DNA of 64,000 nucleotides from G963556115 sp963666605 (GTDB lineage Bacteria > Planctomycetota > SZUA-567), in the NCBI GenBank assembly GCA_965140405.1, contig OZ223208.1, forward strand, positions 1,736,001 to 1,800,000. The letters are read 5' to 3'. Of this stretch, positions 26,478-34,530 are shown piece after piece; the first letter of the stretch is position 1; every line of letters begins with the position of its first letter. Position numbers and translations under genes: made by a program. Below the pieces are notes generated by a model. It was given only the letters and a program-made list of their open reading frames with translations. It was not told where the DNA came from and did no database searches.

Positions 26478-27011
26478 CTATTCCCCCTTATTCTTGTATA
26501 TTAGTGCAGCCGTAATAACACCAGCTCCAAAGAAACCTGCCATTGCAATATAACCGCTGATTGATAATTGCATCAATCCGCTCATCCCGTGGCCACTAGG
26601 ACATCCTCCAGCCATACGTGCACCAAACATCGCAATTATTCCTCCAATAAAAGCGAATATGCCTCGTTTTACAGCACTGCTTCCGAAGTTCTCTCTCCAA
26701 ATTGGCGGTACATTTTCGAATTTGAAAGCTTTAGTAGCAATGGAAGAGATGAAGGATCCAATTAGCACACCTATTACAAGCATGAACTGCCAGTCGACCT
26801 TTACCTTCTTGCTCTGGTAGTATTTGTTCTCTTTGACGTGTTCTGGAGCGACTGATTTCTCAATAAGTCCAGCAGCTCTTACAAATGTGGTAGAGGCTCC
26901 GAGGTACTTGGGCTTGCCAAGTTGATTTGTTGTAGCATATACTGAAATAATCGCCAGTATACCTACAAGTGCACCCATTAGGTATGGGCGCCATGAAAAG
27001 TTCTTTTCCAT
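26478..27011 (-). CDS. YeeE/YedE half-transporter, first subunit
   Basis: A 177-residue membrane protein with the matching cysteine motif GGCPSGHGMSG near residue 135. Membrane helices flank a hydrophilic loop (about 30-70: KPKYLGASTTFVRAA...). The start is ATG 27011, with GGAGAAG upstream; a TTG six codons earlier is less likely. It is the first gene of the two-gene unit. Together the halves should form one channel that moves a small sulfur species into the cell for the Fe-S and sulfite chemistry encoded next door; that link is inference. Confidence 0.85.
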   Translation of the reverse strand: MEKNFSWRPYLMGALVGILAIISVYATTNQLGKPKYLGASTTFVRAAGLIEKSVAPEHVKENKYYQSKKVKVDWQFMLVIGVLIGSFISSIATKAFKFENVPPIWRENFGSSAVKRGIFAFIGGIIAMFGARMAGGCPSGHGMSGLMQLSISGYIAMAGFFGAGVITAALIYKNKGE

Positions 27012-27513
27012 AATTCTTCTCCAAACCAAAAAAATAAAAACGATTAAATACTACAATATGACTAGTTACTATTGCTAAAACTATCTGTTTGCTGAGTAGT
27101 CTTGTAAGATTTTTTTGTTTTACTAATTGTCTTTGAATACTTATGGTACTCTATGTTTTAATTATATGTTTATTCCACCTACACAGAAGAATAGCTATAT
27201 ACTTGAGAGTACGGATTCTTTCTGCTATTTCAAGAATATTATTGTTTGATTCAACTTATTCTTTACTATATTTATATAGTCATTTAAATGTTTCTTGTAT
27301 GAAGATCAAAAGTATACTTTAATTTAGTATGGCATGAAGAAATAAAGAGATGCTTGGTTTGAATATGAATAATATAAAATAATGAAATTTGGTGACGTGA
27401 AGACGGAAAAAATATAGATTTATGAACTACTGTAGTGTCGGAAATTTGATTATAAAAAAACATTGAGTATGTGTTAGATACTCAATGCATATACTAATAA
27501 ATCTTGTGAGAGT
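27012..27513. other. AT-rich intergenic region
   Basis: About 500 bases between the divergent-end of the yedE unit and the 3' end of the repetitive-tail gene. No open frame, RNA gene or strong hairpin is evident. It likely holds the yedE promoter. Confidence 0.45.
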
Positions 27514-28476
27514 TTATCTGCCTTGCGGCCTATTGTTTGAAGGTCTACCTGAAGTTGGTCTGCCGCTACCTGATGGTCTTCCGCCTGATTGCTTGTTTTT
27601 ATATTGTTTACTGTTTGATGGTCTTCCACCTGACGATTTGTTTCCATATGATTTGCCACCAGCGGGCCTTCCACTTGATGGTCGATCTTCTGTCTTTATC
27701 TTTGAACTAGGAGAAGCTGTAGTCTTTGAGTTAGACGTTTTTCCAGAGGCTTTCCACCGAGGCTTTTTATCGGTTCTCTCTTTTGTAGATACAGTGCTAT
27801 CCTGCCCAAACTTACGGGGATGGGTCTGGCGAGGTAATTTCTTGTTGTTTTTCTGGCGTTTGATCTCGTTTCTGCCGCAGAGATTGAGATAGATATCGAT
27901 CTCTTTCAATGTGAAATCTTCAAGCTTGTAATGTTTGCGCATAAGGCTCATAATTTCAACAAACCGGGAATAGTTTTTCAGATCTGCCTTCTCAAATTCT
28001 TCTGTGAAGTGATCTTTATAATTGAAATCCTTGAGCATCTCTTCAGCAATGCTGTCAAAAGCTGGGAATTCTTTAGTTATATCATAGTCTGCATCATCAA
28101 TTTTGAGTGGTTTTACATGATGACCACAGTACTTTGTCATAAACGAATAGAAGCTCTGCTTCTTTTCATCAGGTAAACTTATCATAGAAAGATCTTCTAT
28201 GAGTGTAAGATCTCTTGACGCTATTCTAGCGTCTATATCCTTCTGTCTTATAATGTGCTTTGCCACAAGTACAATATGGTCTTGTTGTATGTTTGTACTG
28301 TATATGCAGTTTAATGTGCACACCTTTATAAGGATTTCGTCAAAATTAGTATTTTTAGGGTAGGTCTCAGTAAATAGTTTGACAAGGGATTTTTCGCCAT
28401 GCTGAGTCAGTGTGTCGTTCGTCCATTTTTTGATGTAGTACTGAACTGTTTCAATTGTTGGGGATGGTGCGTTCAT
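27514..28476 (-). CDS. Conserved hypothetical protein with SGGRPS-repeat basic tail
   Basis: 320 residues from ATG 28476 (MNAPSPTIETVQYY). Residues about 1-210 are helical and look like a conserved uncharacterised domain (ICTL-NCIYSTNI, SFMTKYCGHHV, FTLKEIDIYLNLCGRNE). Residues about 215-320 are strongly basic, Lys/Arg/Ser/Gly-rich, ending in near-repeats such as SSGGRPSNSKQ, SGGRPSGSGRP and TSGRPSNNRPQ. Such tails resemble those of RNA-binding proteins and helicases, suggesting nucleic-acid contact. No signal peptide. It stands alone. The function is unknown; both the domain and the tail are only described here. Confidence 0.65.
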   Translation of the reverse strand: MNAPSPTIETVQYYIKKWTNDTLTQHGEKSLVKLFTETYPKNTNFDEILIKVCTLNCIYSTNIQQDHIVLVAKHIIRQKDIDARIASRDLTLIEDLSMISLPDEKKQSFYSFMTKYCGHHVKPLKIDDADYDITKEFPAFDSIAEEMLKDFNYKDHFTEEFEKADLKNYSRFVEIMSLMRKHYKLEDFTLKEIDIYLNLCGRNEIKRQKNNKKLPRQTHPRKFGQDSTVSTKERTDKKPRWKASGKTSNSKTTASPSSKIKTEDRPSSGRPAGGKSYGNKSSGGRPSNSKQYKNKQSGGRPSGSGRPTSGRPSNNRPQGR

Positions 28477-28666
28477 ATAAATATACTTTCTTTGTTTAGT
28501 TAGTATCTCTTGATACTGTTTTGCTGATATTAGCAATACTAATTATAAAGGTTGAGTAGGTATTTACCTAGTAGCTTTTTATTTAAATGATATTTGTTAA
28601 CATTTATACTCAATATATAGCAGTCGGTCATTATGTTAAACATACCTTAAAATATCAATTTATAAA

Positions 28667-28735
28667 TTGACTAAGGAGGTACATAGGGTAAAATTATAGA
28701 ATGGAACCAGTGTTTCGTATGATGGAACACGTGTT
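28667..28735 (+). promoter_or_regulatory. Promoter and tandem operator upstream of iclR-tctCBA
   Basis: A -35 box TTGACT (28667-28672), a 16-base spacer and a -10 box TAAAAT (28689-28694) are followed by two direct repeats of the form ATGGAAC-N3-TGTT at 28701-28714 and 28722-28735. They lie exactly 21 bases apart, about two helical turns. The second contains the perfect palindrome AACACGTGTT. The placement over the likely transcription start suggests repression, probably by the adjacent IclR-type regulator. Confidence 0.65.
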
Positions 28736-28767
28736 GGCTCTGTTAAATGAATGGTTAAGGGTTGATA

Positions 28768-29493
28768 ATGACTGATAAAGAGATCGTATTAATAGATTTA
28801 GTAATAAAAGAAGGAAATGGGGTAGCTCTATCGCAAGCTATAATCGAGAGTGGGCTCTCTAAAACTACTGTGTATCGTAACTTAGAAAACTTGACAAAGA
28901 TGGCACTCTTATTCAAAGCAGGTGGTAGGTATTACCCTGGAGCCGTCATGATACGGTGGATGAATAGTAAGAGAAGCAAGCAGTGTATTACAAAAATATT
29001 TGATCCATATCTAAAAGATTTATTGGAAGAGTTCAACCATACAGTTCACCTTGTTCAACTTCAAGATAACTATAAAGCAGTATATATTCAGAAGCTTCAA
29101 CATGATGGGGTGCTACATATTAAGTCCTCTTTAGGTGATGAATTACCTCTGTATTCAACTAGTGCTGGTAGGGCAATACTTGCTGAGCATACCGATGAAG
29201 AGATTAATGAGTATTTCGACTCTGTTGGTGAGTTAGAGAAAATAACTGTAAATACGATAACCGATAGAGAAGAGTTGGTAAGGCTAATACAAAGCAATAG
29301 AGTAGAAGGATTTTCTACTGAGATTGAGCAGAATGAAGAAGGTGTACAGTGTGTGGGCATCTCATTTAAATATGGAGATCTAGTATTGGCAATCAGTATC
29401 GTATCGACAATTATGGAGTCTCCAGAGACCTTGAGTAAGATGGGAAGGTCTCTGATAAAAGTAAAGAAGCAGATTGTTAATGATTTATTGTAA
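28768..29493 (+). CDS. IclR-family transcriptional regulator
   Basis: 241 residues. Residues about 1-65 form a winged helix-turn-helix (ALSQAIIESGLSKTTVYRNLENL). The rest is the IclR effector-binding domain (YLKDLLEEFNHTVHLVQL, LPLYSTSAGRAILA, GISFKYGDLVLAISI). It starts at ATG 28768 after TAAGGG. It lies 69 bases ahead of tctC on the same strand, so it probably senses the carboxylate imported by the transporter. Tandem operator-like repeats in front of the gene suggest autoregulation. Confidence 0.88.
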   Translation: MTDKEIVLIDLVIKEGNGVALSQAIIESGLSKTTVYRNLENLTKMALLFKAGGRYYPGAVMIRWMNSKRSKQCITKIFDPYLKDLLEEFNHTVHLVQLQDNYKAVYIQKLQHDGVLHIKSSLGDELPLYSTSAGRAILAEHTDEEINEYFDSVGELEKITVNTITDREELVRLIQSNRVEGFSTEIEQNEEGVQCVGISFKYGDLVLAISIVSTIMESPETLSKMGRSLIKVKKQIVNDLL

Positions 29494-29562
29494 CGAATCT
29501 TTTGTTGTGGGTAGGCATATTCATTTGGGTATGTCCATTAAAAATTGTGTTAGGAGATAGCG

Positions 29563-30534
29563 ATGAAAAAGGTTGTTTTGATGCTTGCTGTAGTAGTTCT
29601 TACCGTTTTTTCAACAATGGGTAATGCCTTGGCTGAATACCCTGAAAGACCGATTACTCTTATCTGTCCATGGGGTGCAGGTGGTGGTACTGATGCTGTT
29701 TCTCGTATGATTGCAACATTGTTACAAGAAGAACTGGGTCAACCAGTAAATGTTGTAAACCGTACAGGTGGTAGTGGTGTTGTCGGACACTCTGCTATCG
29801 CTAGAGCGAAGCCTGATGGGTATACAATCGGTATGCCTACATGTGAACTAAATATGATGCACTGGATGGGACTAACAAAGCTTACATATGCTGACTTTAC
29901 CCCTATAGGTCTTGTGAACGTGGATACTGCTGCTCTACATGTGAAGAAGGGAGGAGAGTTTGCTGACTATCAAGCACTTGTTAAGCGTTTAAAAGAAGGT
30001 GGTAAAAAGCTCAACGCTTCTGGTACTAGCCTAGGTGGTATCTGGCATCTTGCAATGGCTGGTTGGTTGCTAAATTTGGGACTAGAAGCTGATAGTGCTA
30101 AATGGATTCCATCAAAGGGTTCTGCTCCTGCACTGCAAGATATGCTTGCAGGTGGTATCGACTTTGTATGTTGCTCACTAGCTGAAGCGTCAACACTTAT
30201 CGAAGCTGGCAAGGTAGAGTGCGTTGCTGTAATGCGTGAAGAAAGATATAAAGACCCTAAATTCAGTAATATCCCAACAGCTAAAGAGTTCGGTAATGAC
30301 TGGATCGTAGGTACATGGCGTGGTATTGGTGGACCAAAGGGTATGCCAAAAGAAGCTGTAGATAAGCTCCAATTAGCACTAGCAAAAGTCGTAAAGAGTA
30401 AGCAATTTATCGACTTTATGAATAATAGAGGCTTTGGAATTGAATGGAAAGATGGAGCTGGATTTGAAGCATTCCTTAAAACTAATGACGCAGAGCTTGG
30501 TAAAGTTATGAAGTCTGCTAATCTTGTAAAGTAG
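29563..30534 (+). CDS. tctC: Tripartite tricarboxylate transporter substrate-binding protein (TctC/Bug)
   Basis: 323 residues with an N-terminal signal peptide (MKKVVLMLAVVVLTVFSTMGNALA, cleavage near residue 24). The mature part starts with the family signature RPITLICPWGAGGGTDAVSRM; further conserved parts are GYTIGMPT and GIGGPKGMP. It binds a carboxylate outside the inner membrane and delivers it to TctAB. The good site TTAGGAGATAGCG precedes the ATG. A hairpin after the gene may allow more binding protein than membrane subunits. The ligand cannot be named. Confidence 0.92.
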   Translation: MKKVVLMLAVVVLTVFSTMGNALAEYPERPITLICPWGAGGGTDAVSRMIATLLQEELGQPVNVVNRTGGSGVVGHSAIARAKPDGYTIGMPTCELNMMHWMGLTKLTYADFTPIGLVNVDTAALHVKKGGEFADYQALVKRLKEGGKKLNASGTSLGGIWHLAMAGWLLNLGLEADSAKWIPSKGSAPALQDMLAGGIDFVCCSLAEASTLIEAGKVECVAVMREERYKDPKFSNIPTAKEFGNDWIVGTWRGIGGPKGMPKEAVDKLQLALAKVVKSKQFIDFMNNRGFGIEWKDGAGFEAFLKTNDAELGKVMKSANLVK

Positions 30535-30596
30535 GCTAAAGCTTGTTAGTTACTTGTTCATGTTTTATGGTTTCTAATGTGATATAGCAATAATAG

Positions 30597-30628
30597 TCGG
30601 TGGTGAGGCTGCCGTGTCTCACTACCGA
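30597..30628 (+). terminator. Intercistronic hairpin (partial terminator) after tctC
   Basis: An 11-bp stem TCGGTGGTGAG / CTCACTACCGA with one G-U pair and a 10-base loop lies between tctC and tctB, followed by TATTTATG. The T-run is weak, so read-through to tctBA is expected. This would explain stoichiometric excess of the binding protein. Confidence 0.65.
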
Positions 30629-30670
30629 TATTTATGTAGTATAAAATAATTTTTATAGAAAGTAAGTTGA

Positions 30671-31132
30671 ATGAAAATTAATGATCTTATGCTGGGAATT
30701 TTACTATTGCTGTTTTGTACTATAGGACTGCTGTATACTAACTTGACATTTCCTATGCAGGATGATGGTATGCCTGGTCCTGCCTCATTTCCAAATGTCA
30801 TCTTTTCGTTGCTGACTTTGTGCTCGTTAATTCTGATTGTAAGGTGTCTACTAAGCAGAAAGAAGGTGCCTGCTATAGCTTTTCCAAATCTAGACTTGAT
30901 GGGAGCTGTAAGCATTATTGTATTGTTACTATTTATTTTGTCATATATCTTTTACTCGGAGGAGATTGGTTTTATACCTTTATCGCTGTGTATTGTATTC
31001 TTTCTCTCGCTCTGGTTGAAGGTAAACTGGAAGGTCTGTTTAATAAGTGCAGTGATTACGACAGCTGTGATTTATCTTGTCTTTGTGAAGATTCTATTGG
31101 TTCCGCTTCCTATGGGAATAATTAATATATAA
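30671..31132 (+). CDS. tctB: TctB small membrane subunit
   Basis: A 153-residue protein with four predicted membrane helices (about 5-25, 40-60, 80-98, 105-150). It matches the size, topology and N-terminal pattern GMPGPASFPN of TctB subunits. It forms the small membrane component of the sodium-linked tripartite tricarboxylate transporter with TctA. It is 14 bases upstream of tctA. Its divergence is typical for TctB; the assignment rests partly on its position between tctC and tctA. Confidence 0.85.
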   Translation: MKINDLMLGILLLLFCTIGLLYTNLTFPMQDDGMPGPASFPNVIFSLLTLCSLILIVRCLLSRKKVPAIAFPNLDLMGAVSIIVLLLFILSYIFYSEEIGFIPLSLCIVFFLSLWLKVNWKVCLISAVITTAVIYLVFVKILLVPLPMGIINI

Positions 31133-31146
31133 TTAGAAAGAATAAT

Positions 31147-32658
31147 ATGTTTGATACATTATCGATATCTTGTGGCTTGATATTTAATTTTCAGTCAATA
31201 ACGATTATTATTCTTGCTGCTTTTTTTGGGCTTTTTATAGGCTCTATTCCTGGTCTAACAGCAACAATGGCAGTAGCCTTGCTGATACCGATAACCTTTT
31301 TTATGGAGCCAGGACCGGCTATTGCTGCAATTGTTGCTATGGAAGCAATGGCTATCTTTGCTGGAGATATTCCGGGAGCATTAGTTCGAATACCGGGGAC
31401 TCCTGCATCTGCAGCGTATGTAAATGATTCGTTCGAATTTACTAAAAAAGGAAGAGCGGGATATGTTTTAATTGTAGATGTTATTGTTGCAAGTATTGGA
31501 GGTCTGATTGGAGCTGCAATTCTTATTCTACTTGCTCCTCAACTTGCGGAATATGCTCTTCTTTTTTCAACCTATGAATACTTTTGGCTGGCTTGTATTG
31601 GTCTGAGTTGTGCAGTTATTGTTTCTAAAAGTTCGATGATTAAAGGACTAATCTCTCTACTTATAGGCCTACTTATTACACAAGTAGGTTTGGGGGAAAC
31701 ATTTGGTTATCCAAGGTATACGTTTGATATTGTTGATATGTATGGCGGTATTTCATTCATACCAGTAATGATAGGTATGTTCGGTATTGCTGAAATTATT
31801 CGTAATGCTACTGCTAGAAATCAAATCCAGATTCATGATATCAAGGGTGTAAAACTCAGAGGCATACACAAACAAGTGCTTGCTACACTCTATAAGTATA
31901 AACTTAATATTGCTAGGTCTGGGTTACTTGGTACTGCTATAGGTATTCTTCCTGGAGCGGGTGGTGATATTGCCGCATGGATTGCGTATGCAGTAAGTAA
32001 GAAGTGTTCAAAAGAACCGGAAAAATATGGTACTGGGCATATAGAAGGTATTGTAGATGCTGGCACTGCAAACAATGCCGCTCTAGGTGGTACTTGGATT
32101 CCTGCGTTGATATTTGGTATTCCCGGTGACTCTATTACTGCTGTTGTTATTGGAGTACTCATGATGAAAGGGATAAGACCTGGACCACAGATTTTTGAAC
32201 AGACCCCAGAAATACTGTATACAATCTATATAGCATTTATCCTGTCGAACATTTTGCTTATTCCACTCGGTTTGATTGCGATAAAGACGTGTTCGCAGAT
32301 CTTGCGTATTCCTAAGAACGCTTTAATGCCTATTATTCTGATGTTCTGCCTTGTTGGAGCTTTTGCAATAAATAATGCAATTTATGATATTATAATAATG
32401 ATGGTATGCGGCATACTTGCATACTTTATGGAGGACAATGACATCCCGGTTGCTCCGGCTATATTGGGTATCGTTCTTGGTAGAATGCTTGAAGATAACT
32501 TTATGCAATCTATGATAAAGTCAGACGGCGATCCAATGATATTTTTCTCTAGGCCTATTGCTGCTGTGTTAGGTATTGTTGCAATTATTCTTTGGCTGGT
32601 GCCACTACTTAAATTCATAATTACTGTTATTAGAAAGAAAGATCACAAACAGAATTAA
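31147..32658 (+). CDS. tctA: TctA large membrane subunit
   Basis: A 503-residue permease with about 12 hydrophobic segments. Family hallmarks are the N-terminal GSIPGLTATMAVALLIPITF and the two-fold related regions GDIPGALVRIPGTPASAA and GILPGAGGDIAAWIAY, then GIPGDSITAVVIGVLMMKG. The gene starts at ATG 31147 with AGAAAGA upstream. It is the last gene of the iclR-tctCBA operon, which is closed by a strong hairpin at 32785. Confidence 0.93.
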   Translation: MFDTLSISCGLIFNFQSITIIILAAFFGLFIGSIPGLTATMAVALLIPITFFMEPGPAIAAIVAMEAMAIFAGDIPGALVRIPGTPASAAYVNDSFEFTKKGRAGYVLIVDVIVASIGGLIGAAILILLAPQLAEYALLFSTYEYFWLACIGLSCAVIVSKSSMIKGLISLLIGLLITQVGLGETFGYPRYTFDIVDMYGGISFIPVMIGMFGIAEIIRNATARNQIQIHDIKGVKLRGIHKQVLATLYKYKLNIARSGLLGTAIGILPGAGGDIAAWIAYAVSKKCSKEPEKYGTGHIEGIVDAGTANNAALGGTWIPALIFGIPGDSITAVVIGVLMMKGIRPGPQIFEQTPEILYTIYIAFILSNILLIPLGLIAIKTCSQILRIPKNALMPIILMFCLVGAFAINNAIYDIIIMMVCGILAYFMEDNDIPVAPAILGIVLGRMLEDNFMQSMIKSDGDPMIFFSRPIAAVLGIVAIILWLVPLLKFIITVIRKKDHKQN

Positions 32659-32784
32659 TGTTGGTGCGGGAGTTGTTTCTACGTCAAAAGTGTTGATTTT
32701 GAGTGATTGTTATAGTGGAACGTTATCTTCAATTATTTGTGGAGCATTTGGTTGTAATTACAATAACAGCAAATTCGTAGATCT

Positions 32785-32833
32785 AAATAAATCAACCCAA
32801 TACTGCAAATGCGGTGTTGGGTTGATTTATTTT
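32785..32833 (+). terminator. Terminator of the tct operon
   Basis: A 22-bp stem (32785-32806 with 32811-32832; core ATCAACCCAA/TTGGGTTGAT, with two G-U pairs) and an AAAT loop. T-rich sequence follows at 32830-32833. It lies 126 bases after tctA and ahead of the sigma-54 regulator gene. Confidence 0.85.
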
Positions 32834-32940
32834 AAAGAATTACCCTAGGATTGATATTTATACTAAAAAGAGTATAATAATATGAGTAAATGACAGAATA
32901 TATTGTTGTTTGCACATGAGTTTTACATTGGAGGTATGGA

Positions 32941-34287
32941 ATGAATATTACGACTGAGGCGATACTTGATAGTATTTCGGATGGAGTCTTTACGGTTGAC
33001 TCTGAGTGGAAGATATCATCAATAAATCGTTCGGCGCAGCAAATAACTGGTGTCTCATCTGAAGAAGCAGTCGGAAGGCTGTGTTCTGAAGTCTTTAGGT
33101 CGAGTCTATGCGGTGAAGGATGTCCGTTAAAGGAGACCCTCCGTACTGGAAAACCTATTATTGGTGCTTCGGCTTACTTTGTAAGCGCTGATGGTGAGAG
33201 AATCCCTATAAGTATATCGACTGCGGTACTCCGTGATGAAGAAGGTAATATAATAGGTGGAGCAGAGACCTTTAGGGATCTATCTGAGGTTGAAGCGCTT
33301 TATCAGGAACTGTCAGGAAAACGCTCAATCGGCGACTTTGTAAGTCATAGTGCAAAGATGAAGAAACTATTTGATATAATACCGGCTGTTGCGGCTACTA
33401 GGAGTACTGTACTTATCCAGGGTGATACTGGTACAGGTAAAGAGGTACTTGCTAGGACAATTCATGAGCAGAGTCCATACTCAGAAGCTCCATTTGTTGC
33501 TATCAATTGTGGTGCGCTACCAGACAGCTTGCTCGAGTCTGAACTCTTTGGATATAAAGAGGGAGCATTTACTGGGGCAGTAAAGGATAAACTTGGTAGG
33601 TTTGCTCTTGCAGAAGGTGGTACTTTGTTTCTAGATGAGATTGGTGAGATTAGCAAGGCAATGCAGGTGAGATTACTTCGCGTATTACAAGAAAGGGTCT
33701 ATGAGCCACTTGGAGCGGTAGAGTCTGAGGTTACTAATGTACGGGTAATTGTTGCTACTCATAGGAACTTAAAGGAGATGGTGCAGTCAGGAGAGTTTCG
33801 TGAAGATTTATACTACCGTATAAATGTAGCGTGTTTAGAGCTTCCTAGACTATCTGAGCGCAAAGAGGATATTCCACTGCTTATTGAGAAGTTTATAGAC
33901 AAATTTAACCTACTAATGCGAAAATCTATTGTGGGTATCAAGGTTGAGGCATTATCTCTACTCGTAGCTCATGAATGGCCAGGTAATATTCGAGAACTTG
34001 AAAATGCTATTGAACGAGCGTTTATAGTGTGTGACTCGGAAATGATAGGGCTTGAGCACCTCCCAGAAGAATTGCGGGTAAGGAGTGGTTTAAGCATTCA
34101 AAGTGATATAGAAACTCCGCCTCACCATATACTTGAGGAGACGAGAATAATGGATGCGCTTGAGAAAAATGGGTTTAATCGATTGGCTGCGGCTAAAGAT
34201 CTTGGAATACATAAGACAACATTATTTAGGAAGATTAAAAAGTATGGGATAGATTTGCCTGAAATTGATGGACGTACATCTAGGTAG
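32941..34287 (+). CDS. Sigma-54 enhancer-binding regulator (PAS-AAA+-HTH)
   Basis: 448 residues. Residues about 1-125 are a PAS domain carrying a cysteine group (RLCSEVFRSSLCGEGCPLKE) that could bind an Fe-S or redox cofactor. Residues about 138-375 are the AAA+ domain with Walker A GDTGTGKE, the sigma-54 contact loop EGAFTGA, and Walker B GTLFLDEIGE. Residues about 400-448 form a Fis-type helix-turn-helix (NRLAAAKDLGIHKTTLFRKIKK). It lies directly ahead of the NifX/MinD operon, which has a good -24/-12 promoter. In Desulfovibrio a regulator of this type controls the ORP operons, so the same job is likely here. Confidence 0.92.
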   Translation: MNITTEAILDSISDGVFTVDSEWKISSINRSAQQITGVSSEEAVGRLCSEVFRSSLCGEGCPLKETLRTGKPIIGASAYFVSADGERIPISISTAVLRDEEGNIIGGAETFRDLSEVEALYQELSGKRSIGDFVSHSAKMKKLFDIIPAVAATRSTVLIQGDTGTGKEVLARTIHEQSPYSEAPFVAINCGALPDSLLESELFGYKEGAFTGAVKDKLGRFALAEGGTLFLDEIGEISKAMQVRLLRVLQERVYEPLGAVESEVTNVRVIVATHRNLKEMVQSGEFREDLYYRINVACLELPRLSERKEDIPLLIEKFIDKFNLLMRKSIVGIKVEALSLLVAHEWPGNIRELENAIERAFIVCDSEMIGLEHLPEELRVRSGLSIQSDIETPPHHILEETRIMDALEKNGFNRLAAAKDLGIHKTTLFRKIKKYGIDLPEIDGRTSR

Positions 34288-34326
34288 TTTTTTTTGGGGG
34301 AGTATATCTTATACAGTAGCATTTTT

Positions 34327-34360
34327 ACGAGAGAGAGTAGCGTTTGCTACTCTCTCTCGT
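34327..34360. terminator. Perfect 15-bp hairpin after the sigma-54 regulator gene
   Basis: ACGAGAGAGAGTAGC pairs perfectly with GCTACTCTCTCTCGT around a GTTT loop, 39 bases after the regulator stop. There is no T-run after it on the plus strand. The GTAGC/GCTAC core also appears alone at 34316-34320 and 34380-34384, so an enhancer role for the nearby sigma-54 promoter is an alternative to termination. Confidence 0.55.
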
Positions 34361-34471
34361 TGTGTATAGTTGCATGTATGCTACTCTATACTATTGTCTT
34401 TATTATGGGTGCTTGCTGTAACTTATTATATTAAAGGCAGATATGAATAATATGTTATATATATGATTTCT

Positions 34472-34487
34472 TGGCACGCTTGTTGTT
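34472..34487 (+). promoter_or_regulatory. Sigma-54 (-24/-12) promoter of the NifX/MinD operon
   Basis: TGGCACG at 34472-34478, four bases, then TTGTT at 34483-34487 closely fits TGGCACG-N4-TTGC(A/T); the -24 GG is intact and the -12 GC reads GT. The first gene begins 44 bases downstream. Its neighbour is an enhancer-binding regulator, which makes this the most convincing sigma-54 promoter in the window. Confidence 0.82.
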
Positions 34488-34530
34488 AGTCTATTAGTGT
34501 AAATAGTACACAAAGAAAAAGGAGGACGTA

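Noticed and set aside
25945..27011. Frameshifted single YedE gene
   Set aside because: The two halves each have a ribosome site, a start and their own conserved cysteine motif, and sit in the same order as known split YeeE/YedE pairs, so they are two genes.
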